Positions 1-6,237 of a stretch of DNA of 14,241 bases are shown in pieces. The stretch's first letter is position 1, and each line of letters opens with the position of its first letter. Location: assembly GCA_947448095.1 (NCBI GenBank), contig CANFNN010000045.1, positions 1 to 14,241 on the forward strand, given 5' to 3'. The stretch is from Bacteriovoracaceae bacterium (GTDB taxonomy: Bacteria > Bdellovibrionota > Bacteriovoracia > Bacteriovoracales > Bacteriovoracaceae). Made by a program: the position numbers and the translations under genes. The notes under the pieces are model-generated. The model did not search any database. It was not told the DNA's origin and was given only the letters and a program-made list of their open reading frames with translations.

Positions 1-313
1 AACGACCACCACGGTCTCCACCGCGATCGCCACCACGGCCGCCGCCGAAACCACCTGTACGAGGCTCCATAGGACGAGCTTCGTTAACAGTTAGTGAACG
101 ACCACCGAAATCAGCACCGTTAAGTTTTTCGATAGCTGCATCAGCTTCAGAAGAATCTGACATTTCAACAAAGCCGAAGCCTTTTGAACGGCCAGTATCT
201 CTGTCTGTTACGATTTTTGATGAATCAACATTACCGAAAGATGCGAACATCTCAGATAGTGATTCATTAGTTGCTGTGAATGGTAGATTACCGACATAAA
301 TCTTCTTACCCAT
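1..313 (-). CDS. RRM-domain RNA-binding protein with Gly/Arg-rich tail (3' end outside window)
   Basis: Small single-RRM protein that should bind single-stranded RNA in the cytoplasm. The visible 104 codons hold one RRM: RNP2 IYVGNL at residues 5-10 and RNP1 KGFGFVEM at 44-51, followed after about residue 84 by a low-complexity tail rich in Gly, Arg and Asp (repeated GGDRGG-type units). The tail is cut by the window edge, so its length is unknown. The start is set by GGAGG at 318-322, four bases before the ATG. It is about three-quarters identical over the RRM to the next gene upstream, so the two are tandem paralogues. Bacterial RRM proteins of this type are linked in cyanobacteria to cold-induced expression; whether that applies here is not shown by the sequence. 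The RGG-like tail resembles eukaryotic and cyanobacterial glycine-rich RNA-binding proteins and distinguishes it from its neighbour. Confidence 0.93.
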   Translation of the reverse strand, partial: MGKKIYVGNLPFTATNESLSEMFASFGNVDSSKIVTDRDTGRSKGFGFVEMSDSSEADAAIEKLNGADFGGRSLTVNEARPMEPRTGGFGGGRGGDRGGDRGGR

Positions 314-350
314 AAAACCTCCAAAGGCCAGGGAGCGCTTAGAGGACATG

Positions 351-364
351 GAGTAACTTTACTC
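351..364. repeat. Short inverted repeat in the 5' region of the first RRM gene
   Basis: GAGTAA at 351-356 and TTACTC at 359-364 form a 6-bp stem with a two-base centre, about 38 bases upstream of the start codon of the first RRM gene. It could be an operator or a small leader hairpin. It is short enough to be chance. Confidence 0.25.
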
Positions 365-476
365 GGGACACTCTGAAACGACGTTGAGAACAAACATTTA
401 ACATCAAATGACAAGAAAAGCGACTAAATTAAATTGAGGAGTGTGAAATTGATGTAAGTAATTAATATCATGACAC

Positions 477-505
477 TAAAAGCCCTCAATGAATGAGGGC
501 TTTTA
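477..505 (-). terminator. Rho-independent terminator after the second RRM gene
   Basis: An 11-bp perfect stem (477-487 with 495-505) encloses a 7-base loop. The arms contain GCCCTC/GAGGGC and end in A/T runs, so it could work in both directions. It lies 15 bases past the stop codon of the leftward RRM gene at 521-862 and would end that transcript before the first RRM gene, suggesting the two paralogues are separate transcription units. Confidence 0.8.
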
Positions 506-520
506 AACTCTTAAAGCGAA

Positions 521-862
521 TTACCAGCGATTACCGGAGTGATCCATTTGGGAAGGGCCACGATTATAGTCTGGACGAGCCGTACGGGCAGTAGGGCGAG
601 AGCCATCTTTTTTTTCCATTGGTCTAGCTTCGTTAACAGTTAAAGCGCGTCCACCGAAGTCTGACCCATGGAGTTTTCCAATCGCCGCGTCAGCTTCTTC
701 AGCGTGTGGCATTTCTACGAAACCAAAACCTTTGCTTCTTCCGCTATCTCGGTCCATGACAATTTTAGAGGTTTCAACTTTACCGAACGAAGAAAAAATC
801 TGTGTCAGAGATTCGCTAGTTGTTGAAAAGGGTAAATTACCCACATAAATTTTTTTGCCCAT
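521..862 (-). CDS. RRM-domain RNA-binding protein, short basic tail
   Basis: A 113-residue single-RRM RNA-binding protein. RNP2 IYVGNL is at residues 5-10 and RNP1 KGFGFVEM at 44-51; the RRM ends near residue 84 at the conserved NEARPME. The C-terminal tail (about 85-113) is basic and polar with scattered Arg but no glycine repeats, unlike the paralogue at 1-313. AAGGAGT lies just upstream of the ATG and fixes the start. In the upstream region a 5-bp inverted repeat (CTCTA/TAGAG, 888-900) is present. The gene ends in its own terminator hairpin (477-505). The RRM shared with its neighbour but different tails suggest a duplication in which RNA recognition was kept and the partner-binding tail changed; that functional split is inference. 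Confidence 0.93.
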   Translation of the reverse strand: MGKKIYVGNLPFSTTSESLTQIFSSFGKVETSKIVMDRDSGRSKGFGFVEMPHAEEADAAIGKLHGSDFGGRALTVNEARPMEKKDGSRPTARTARPDYNRGPSQMDHSGNRW

Positions 863-971
863 GAAATACTCCTTAGGAATTGAATGCCTCTAGAATAGAG
901 ACGAATAAGACAAGGATGTAGCATTAACAAAAATGAAATGGACACTTAAGATAACTAAAGGGAGAAACGCA

Positions 972-2348
972 TTAAGCGGCTATGTTTATTTGCAAAATTT
1001 TTAAAATGGCTTTTTCTATAGGGAGGGAATAATTTTTCAAATTGGATTTTGCAAACTGATTAATTTTGTTATCACTCAGGTGACGACTGATCACAATATT
1101 GTGCAGTTCATCCGCTGCACCAATGATTTCTGTCACCATATTCACATTACTGGATCGCCTTGAAGGATCACTTCCTCTGCGCCGCATGTGATGACCTTCC
1201 ACCGCCTGATAAATCACTTCTTCAAAGCCGCCACATTTCCTAAGAAGTTCTCCACCATGCTTTTGATGCTGGTCGAAAATCTTTTTTTGCTCTTCTGAAA
1301 AATGTTCCAATTCTTCTTCCTTAAAATCGGGATCAAGATCATACAGGCCAATGTCATGCAAAAGAGCGGCGATCCCTACAATCTTAATCGACTTGATGGA
1401 TTCCATGCCGACTTCGTTAGCAATGATTCCTGATAAAAAAGAAACCGCCGCGCAGTGTTCTCTCATTTCTATAGAATCAATAAATTTTTTTAGTGATTCA
1501 TTCTTCATCTTCATGGCCTTAATCAGGCCCACACTTTGACTCAGGAAGGTATTGGCAAAGTCGAGTTTTTCTTCAGAAATACCGGTATGAATAAGACTCT
1601 GAGCGATGTTTGCACCAAAATTAAGAACATTATGCATTTTTTTACTAGTAGGAATATCATCGAGAACTAAAGACTTTCCACTCATTTCACTACAAAAGCG
1701 AATGTACTTTTCGTGTTCTGCGATTGAAATGTAGAGATGAGTAACACCCCTTTCATTGTAAGATCTAATCAAGTCACTTTGCAGGGGGTCCCCAGCGTTT
1801 AGGATTTTAATAAATTTTGATTGACCAAGCTTTATGTAGATATTGAAAAAACTTTTTGGTGTGAGAATAAAATCAGCGAGGAGTGTTGGAACATATTCCT
1901 CTGCAATTAAATCAATCTCAACGTCCTTGGCCTCTTTCGAAGCTTGAGAATCTGACCACGAAGCATTCGACTTTAATAAATCCTCAATCTCTTGAGTAAA
2001 AACAGAATAAGTCTTGGGCTTTCTTAAAACTTTATTAAAACCAAATTCATTTGCTAGTATTTCTTTTGGTTCCCTTTCAGGGTGATGAGTCACAAGGAAC
2101 ACCGGCAAGAGGGGTTTATCCGCCTTAATGCTCTTTAGTTCCTCAACTCCGTGTGAGACTCCAATATTAGTGGAAAGAAAAATAATTCGAATGTTGTGTT
2201 TAGGTTGCTTTAAAAATTGGGCTGCTTCCAGATAGGTTTTGGCAAAAAGGCATGGGAACTCATGAACAAGCTTGTCCTCAGATTTAATGGCATCGATAAA
2301 TTTTAAATTATTGTCGATGACAAGTACTTTGCCGTAAAAAACACCCAT
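972..2348 (-). CDS. Degenerate receiver domain plus divergent HD-GYP-like phosphohydrolase domain
   Basis: A 458-residue cytoplasmic signalling protein. Residues about 6-127 have the look of a response-regulator receiver domain (VLVID start, Lys-Pro at 110-111), but the acidic pair is D12-N13 and the phosphoacceptor position in IIFLSTN is Ser59, so ordinary aspartyl phosphorylation is unlikely. Residues about 150-220 form a middle domain resembling the N-terminal modules that precede HD-GYP domains. Residues about 262-430 are an HD domain: H298, H331-D332 in LLHDIG, HQKHG at 361-365, HH at 386-387 and D413. The family's HHExxDGxGYP motif is replaced by HHMRRRGSDP, so it is a divergent HD-GYP, and cyclic-di-GMP hydrolysis is uncertain. 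GAGGA precedes the ATG. It diverges from the gene at 2572. It could alternatively be an inactive regulator that acts through protein contacts. Confidence 0.8.
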   Translation of the reverse strand: MGVFYGKVLVIDNNLKFIDAIKSEDKLVHEFPCLFAKTYLEAAQFLKQPKHNIRIIFLSTNIGVSHGVEELKSIKADKPLLPVFLVTHHPEREPKEILANEFGFNKVLRKPKTYSVFTQEIEDLLKSNASWSDSQASKEAKDVEIDLIAEEYVPTLLADFILTPKSFFNIYIKLGQSKFIKILNAGDPLQSDLIRSYNERGVTHLYISIAEHEKYIRFCSEMSGKSLVLDDIPTSKKMHNVLNFGANIAQSLIHTGISEEKLDFANTFLSQSVGLIKAMKMKNESLKKFIDSIEMREHCAAVSFLSGIIANEVGMESIKSIKIVGIAALLHDIGLYDLDPDFKEEELEHFSEEQKKIFDQHQKHGGELLRKCGGFEEVIYQAVEGHHMRRRGSDPSRRSSNVNMVTEIIGAADELHNIVISRHLSDNKINQFAKSNLKNYSLPIEKAILKILQINIAA

Positions 2349-2531
2349 AGATTCCTCACACCTCTTATCGGCAGAAAGCCCTAGAAAGATGACCTTTTAA
2401 GTCCTCGAAATTACTCCGACAAGGGAGGTTTAAAAAACTTTAGTATTTTTATATATTCATCATTCATCATGCTATTTGTTCCCCTTTGCTTCTTTGGGCC
2501 TCCAAATTTTACGTCCTCATTTTTAGCATCC

Positions 2532-2566
2532 GATACCTTGGCAGGAACAATTTTAACCAAGGTATC
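2532..2566 (+). promoter_or_regulatory. Perfect 10-bp hairpin covering the Shine-Dalgarno of the 2572 gene
   Basis: GATACCTTGG (2532-2541) pairs with CCAAGGTATC (2557-2566) around a 15-base loop. The right arm contains AAGG at 2559-2562, the only Shine-Dalgarno-like sequence at a workable distance (9 bases) from the ATG at 2572. If formed in the mRNA, the hairpin would hide the ribosome-binding site. It could instead be a DNA operator, since 10-bp arms also suit a dimeric regulator. Confidence 0.6.
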
Positions 2567-2571
2567 ATTTT

Positions 2572-3378
2572 ATGAAGACTCTTCTTCTCTCTTTACTCAT
2601 GTCCTCTGTGGCATGGGGACAAGTATCTCAAGTGGGGATTTCCAATTTTAATTTTAATTATCAAGCACCCCAAGGCAACGGCACTGCCGATGCTTTTTCC
2701 TACCAGCAAAAGATAGAAGCGGGACAAAACGTTCAAGTTGAAAAAGTCGGAGAGGATTTTAAAATCCTTCTCGAAGGAGTCGAAAACCGTGAACTCACTT
2801 TTAAAAATGCTCCTGACATAATTAAAAATGCCAATACGATTAAACTCTCAGCGTTTAATTTTTCCTTTGCAGAGAAATTATTATTAACTTTAAATACTGC
2901 GGTTTTTAATTCGCCTGATAAAACAGTGGATCTGAAAAATCTCAATCTTGGTTGTGACCGAATTGCTACCTTTCCTGAAGTGATGGATCAGGTGATCAGT
3001 GGATGTATTCAGAAAATGTCTCTTAAAACGGGTGGTCTTAGTACTAACGGAGAATCTGGCTTTGATCAGGCGCTTATGAAAGCGATTGATGAAGGTCATG
3101 ATCAAATTTTAGGCCAAGTGGGTTTGAAGAACGTCAGTCTTAAGGTGAATGGCGGAAAGTTTGACTTGAGTGCAGATATTCAGGCGCAAATTTCTGGAAC
3201 GGCGAAGTCTACGGGATCGATTAAATACGAAGCAACAATCAAAAAAATCACGGTTAAAATATCCGAAGTCAAATTTGGTTTTTTGGACGTCACTTCAAAA
3301 GTATTTGATGAACTTAAAAAACAGGAAAATGCCACTTTTAAAGTGAAAAATCCTTATATTTACATAACAGTAAAATAA
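2572..3378 (+). CDS. Secreted protein of unknown function
   Basis: I do not recognise this 268-residue protein. It begins with a Sec signal peptide (MKT, then a leucine-rich core, probable cleavage near AWG-Q, residues 16/17). The mature part alternates hydrophobic and polar residues in many short stretches typical of beta strands. It has just two cysteines, C128 and C145, close enough to form one disulfide in an oxidising compartment. Lysine is abundant, and there is no lipobox and no C-terminal transmembrane helix, so a soluble periplasmic or exported protein is likely. The C-terminus (about 225-268) is a strongly beta-like segment ending in aromatic and Val residues. A hairpin overlaps its ribosome-binding site. 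The stop codon is only 3 bp from that of the convergent HutD-family gene. Confidence 0.85.
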   Translation: MKTLLLSLLMSSVAWGQVSQVGISNFNFNYQAPQGNGTADAFSYQQKIEAGQNVQVEKVGEDFKILLEGVENRELTFKNAPDIIKNANTIKLSAFNFSFAEKLLLTLNTAVFNSPDKTVDLKNLNLGCDRIATFPEVMDQVISGCIQKMSLKTGGLSTNGESGFDQALMKAIDEGHDQILGQVGLKNVSLKVNGGKFDLSADIQAQISGTAKSTGSIKYEATIKKITVKISEVKFGFLDVTSKVFDELKKQENATFKVKNPYIYITVK

Positions 3379-3381
3379 ACC

Positions 3382-3927
3382 TTAGTGCTTGGACTTAATA
3401 AGTTCAATTTCAATCACCATCACATTCTCAGATGCTTTGAACTCAAATTTCTCGTTCGGTTCAAGCACAATGAGCTTGGGGGAGTTTTGATACAGGTACA
3501 GAAAAGTGTGATGGGTTGGCTGATACCTTTTAATCTGATTCATCTTCAGGTGAGTCAGATTCACACTGGATTGGCCCCAGTTTCGGTCCGTCATAATATT
3601 AAAATCAAGGCAGTTTTTATCAATCAGTTCGCACTGAATTTTTTCTTCCCCTTCAAACTCAAATGAATCAAAGGGAGCGGCCAGCTTAACATGACTTTTG
3701 TCTTCAAAATGAAGTGTGAAGCCTTTTCCTTCAAGCAGCATCAGAAACCGATCGACGCCAGGATAAATGGAAAATGGTCCCGCTTGGTTGACTTGAGCAA
3801 TCGAAATACGAAAATAGAATTTCTCTTTCTCGCTTTCGTGAGGAATGAGATAGAGCTCGCGGGTTGATCCGCCCCCATTTTTCCAAGGCATGTCTTTAAA
3901 GTCTTTAGCGTATAAGATGTTTGACAT
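3382..3927 (-). CDS. HutD/Ves family cupin-like protein
   Basis: A 181-residue cytoplasmic protein of the HutD/Ves family, small bicupin-like proteins. Family signatures are clear: PWKNGGGSTREL at residues 14-25, ISIAQVNQAGPFS then YPGVDRFL at about 41-62, and DFNIMTDR at 108-115. In pseudomonads HutD accompanies histidine-utilisation genes, and in E. coli Ves is linked to cold response; the biochemical role is not settled. No hut genes are nearby here. The length matches the family. There is no Shine-Dalgarno sequence before the ATG; instead an extended -10 element ends six bases upstream, suggesting a leaderless mRNA. The gene converges almost end to end with the 2572 gene and no terminator is visible between them. 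Confidence 0.88.
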   Translation of the reverse strand: MSNILYAKDFKDMPWKNGGGSTRELYLIPHESEKEKFYFRISIAQVNQAGPFSIYPGVDRFLMLLEGKGFTLHFEDKSHVKLAAPFDSFEFEGEEKIQCELIDKNCLDFNIMTDRNWGQSSVNLTHLKMNQIKRYQPTHHTFLYLYQNSPKLIVLEPNEKFEFKASENVMVIEIELIKSKH

Positions 3928-4188
3928 GAATAAAGTATATCATCAATTATGGCATTGGTGCCTAGGGATAAAGCCAGAACGCTTTGAAACTATTCAAGTC
4001 AACTATTCAATGACAAAAAATCCTAGAGGCCTAACAAGAGTTTTCAAAATTTATTTTTTAGGGACGAAAAAATTGAGCGGTTAAATTTTGATGCGAGTTT
4101 GCTACCTAGCAAAGAGAATTTATTTGATCATGGCAACGGCAAGCAATTGATTTTTTATATTTCAGTAAATAGTTTGAAAAAGAATTAA
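3926..4188 (+). pseudogene. Possible frameshifted small ORF (two frames joined at an A6 tract)
   Basis: From the ATG at 3926 one frame runs to a stop at 4082. The -1 frame is open from about 4030 to the stop at 4186. The two overlap at a run of six A at 4067-4072; adding one A would give a single 87-residue reading frame starting MNKVYHQLWHW and ending VNSLKKN. I do not recognise the product and see no ribosome-binding site. It may be a decayed gene, a homopolymer error, a frameshifting or phase-variable gene, or chance open frames in AT-rich DNA. The ATG overlaps the start codon of the opposite-strand HutD-family gene (shared CATG at 3925-3928). Confidence 0.28.
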
Positions 4189-4247
4189 ATTTTTCGCACA
4201 AATTTAACGATAAGAACTAAGTCTTTTTCCTCAACAAAACGGTAAAA
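3928..4247. other. Gene-poor AT-rich stretch between the HutD-family and yehS regions
   Basis: Apart from the possible broken ORF and the promoter described separately, I see no confident gene, hairpin terminator or repeat here. A perfect -35 sequence TTGACA on the plus strand (3921-3926), followed 18 bases later by AATTAT (3945-3950), could start a rightward transcript through this stretch; the -10 is poor. Confidence 0.4.
3934..3942 (-). promoter_or_regulatory. Extended -10 promoter for leaderless HutD-family mRNA
   Basis: Reading leftward, TGATATACT matches the extended -10 pattern TGnTATAAT. The hexamer TATACT (3939-3934) ends six bases before the ATG, which puts the expected +1 on the A of the start codon at 3927. 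No convincing -35 is seen, as is usual with an extended -10. Confidence 0.55.
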
Positions 4248-4361
4248 ATGGCCAAGCGAAGTCCGATTAAAGTTAGCCTCTCATCACTCATTGTGGCCAT
4301 ACTTTTGAGTTGGGCCGCGTTTGCCTCAGTTCAAGAACTGTTGAGTGAATTTAAAAGTTAA
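4248..4361 (+). CDS. Possible 37-residue single-span membrane or exported microprotein
   Basis: A short frame begins MAKRSPIK, runs through a hydrophobic stretch at about residues 9-27 (Leu, Ile, Val, Ala, Trp), and ends QELLSEFKS. The basic N-terminus followed by a hydrophobic core and an acidic end fits a one-span membrane protein or a bare signal peptide ending near AFA. It overlaps the stop of the convergent yehS gene by four bases. No good Shine-Dalgarno sequence precedes the ATG, so it may not be translated. I know no family for it. Confidence 0.35.
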   Translation: MAKRSPIKVSLSSLIVAILLSWAAFASVQELLSEFKS

Positions 4362-4828
4362 TTCGTTTTACTCGTCCGTACTTTGTCAGTCAGCCCCTTT
4401 AGAAAATTTCTTAAAAATTGATCCCCGCAAGAGCGGTAATTGGGATGACCCTCTTTTCGAAACAGGGCACTGATTTCTGTTTTAGAAACCTTGAATCCTG
4501 CATTTTCTAAAAACGAGAGGATATCGTCGTCTTTAAGTTCAAAGGCCACTCGCAGTTTTTTTAGGACAACGTTATTGGTAGGTAGTTCTGGTGGGAGTGG
4601 TGGGCGCGACTCATCTTTACCACGCTTAAAGTAAATTAAGCCATTCAGGAATCGTGACATAACATTTTGTCCACATTCCTCAAAGCCTGGTTCATCTTCT
4701 TTTTTAATGTAAGCATTCATTTCGGCTTGGGTGACTTCACCGCCGCCAAGTTTAACTATTTCTACCAGTTTAAATTCACTGATATTGAGCATGTAGCGAA
4801 CACTTCGAATCACATCGTTATTTATCAT
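4358..4828 (-). CDS. yehS: DUF1456 family protein (YehS-like)
   Basis: A 156-residue cytoplasmic protein made of two copies of the DUF1456 repeat, the same length and layout as E. coli YehS. Repeat 1 (about residues 3-70) reads NDVIRSVRYML, an Asp/Glu-rich KKEDEPGF stretch, then MSRFLNGLIYFKRG. Repeat 2 (about 84-150) has NNVVLKKLRVAF, FRKEGHPNY and LRNFLKGL at matching places. A Pro-rich linker (RPPLPPELP) separates them. The molecular function of the family is not established. GAAGGG sits just upstream of the ATG. The gene follows the CoA-transferase gene by 48 bp on the same strand, so co-transcription is likely. Its stop overlaps a possible microprotein on the other strand. Confidence 0.9.
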   Translation of the reverse strand: MINNDVIRSVRYMLNISEFKLVEIVKLGGGEVTQAEMNAYIKKEDEPGFEECGQNVMSRFLNGLIYFKRGKDESRPPLPPELPTNNVVLKKLRVAFELKDDDILSFLENAGFKVSKTEISALFRKEGHPNYRSCGDQFLRNFLKGLTDKVRTSKTN

Positions 4829-4876
4829 AATCCCTTCTAACAGCTTTTAAACTAAACGAAAATACTTAAATAAATC

Positions 4877-6157
4877 TCAACCTCTTTGTTTCTTTTGAAA
4901 TATTAACCAATCTTTTTCTAGTTGATTACGGTGATCAGGGTGAGCAATATTAATTAATGCCAGCGCCCTTTGACTTAAAGTCTTTCCGAATAAGTTCACC
5001 ACGCCATACTCGGTCACAACATAGTGAATGTGAGAGCGGGTCGTAACCACTCCTGCGCCAGGTTTTAATTGAGAAACGATACGGGAGATTCCCTTACTGG
5101 TAGTCGACGGCAAAGCCAGAATGGGTTTACCACCTTCAGACAGCGCTGCCGCTCGAATAAAATCCATTTGCCCACCAACGCCCGAGATAATTTCTTTCCC
5201 TACTGAATCCGCACAGACTTGCCCGGTGAGATCGATTTCAACGGCGGAATTGATGGCGGTCACTTTGGGATTTCGAATAATGTTGATGGGATAATTAATA
5301 TAGCTTGATTCAAAATTAAGAACTGAAACATTGTCATTAGCGAATTGATAAAGTGCAGGTGATCCAATAATAAAGGCAGCAGTGGATTTTCCTTGATGGA
5401 ATTTTTTTTGCGAGTTATTGATGACGCCGCTTTGAATGAGATCAAGTGCCCCATCCGTCCACATTTCCGAGTGAAGACCTAGGTTTCGATGTCCCTTGAG
5501 ATAGCTGCAGACTGCGTCCGGAATAGCGCCTATCCCTAATTGAATCGTGGCCCCATCTTCTACTAATTCGGCCACATTCTTCCCGATTTGAAGTTCTATC
5601 TCTGTCAGACCTTTTGGGTGAGGAGAATAAATAGGCTCGTTCAGTTCAAAAGCAAAATGAATTTTACTTACATGAATCAGACCATCACCCAGAACTCTGG
5701 GCATGCAGGAATTAAATTGTGCGATCACAATTTTGGCACTTTCTACTGCTGCCTTAGCAATATCGACACTTACTCCCAGGGAAACAAAGCCATGAGCATC
5801 AGGAGGAGAAACCTGTATCAGTGCGACATCAATGGGTTTGATTCCTTTTCTGAAAAGTTGGGGAATCTCGGATAAAAAACAGGGAAGATAATCAATCCGA
5901 TCATAATCAAGTTTTCCTCTTAAGTTTTTCCCAACAAATAAGCTCGTGACGCGAAAAGACTGACTAAACTCAGCTCTAGCATAAGGAGCTTCGCCTTCTG
6001 TATGAAGGTGAATCAGTTCAACATTATTTAAGCGCGCAGCTTCAAGAGTCAGTGCCTTAAGAATCGTTATAGGTGTGGCCGCCGCACCATGTACAAAAAC
6101 GGTCATATTCGATTGTATGGGAGCAAGAAGTTCATTAATCGTTTGGCAGATTTTCAT
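4877..6157 (-). CDS. Acetyl-CoA hydrolase/CoA-transferase family protein (4-hydroxybutyrate CoA-transferase-like)
   Basis: A 426-residue cytoplasmic enzyme of the acetyl-CoA hydrolase/transferase family, which moves CoA between acyl groups (for example acetyl-CoA and a short-chain acid) through a glutamyl-CoA intermediate. Visible signatures are QVSPPDAHG (115-123), GIGAIPDAV (208-216), HSEMWTDG (229-236) with E231 the likely catalytic glutamate, GVGGQMDFIRAA (326-337) and VVTEYGVV (380-387). Length and motif order match 4-hydroxybutyrate CoA-transferase (AbfT/Cat2-like) and butyryl-CoA:acetate transferases; the substrate cannot be read from sequence. GAGG precedes the ATG. yehS follows 48 bp downstream on the same strand, and the P-type ATPase gene diverges from an 80-bp shared intergenic region. 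Confidence 0.9.
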   Translation of the reverse strand: MKICQTINELLAPIQSNMTVFVHGAAATPITILKALTLEAARLNNVELIHLHTEGEAPYARAEFSQSFRVTSLFVGKNLRGKLDYDRIDYLPCFLSEIPQLFRKGIKPIDVALIQVSPPDAHGFVSLGVSVDIAKAAVESAKIVIAQFNSCMPRVLGDGLIHVSKIHFAFELNEPIYSPHPKGLTEIELQIGKNVAELVEDGATIQLGIGAIPDAVCSYLKGHRNLGLHSEMWTDGALDLIQSGVINNSQKKFHQGKSTAAFIIGSPALYQFANDNVSVLNFESSYINYPINIIRNPKVTAINSAVEIDLTGQVCADSVGKEIISGVGGQMDFIRAAALSEGGKPILALPSTTSKGISRIVSQLKPGAGVVTTRSHIHYVVTEYGVVNLFGKTLSQRALALINIAHPDHRNQLEKDWLIFQKKQRG

Positions 6158-6237
6158 TTAGGCCTCAATTGTAATCAAACAATGGTATCATATTGGGAGA
6201 TAAGAGAGCGAAGAAAACTTGAATGGTGAGGTCTTAA

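Noticed and set aside
208..414. A 68-codon leftward open frame over the start of the first RRM gene
   Set aside because: It overlaps the well-supported RRM reading frame in another frame, has no ribosome-binding site and has no recognisable content.
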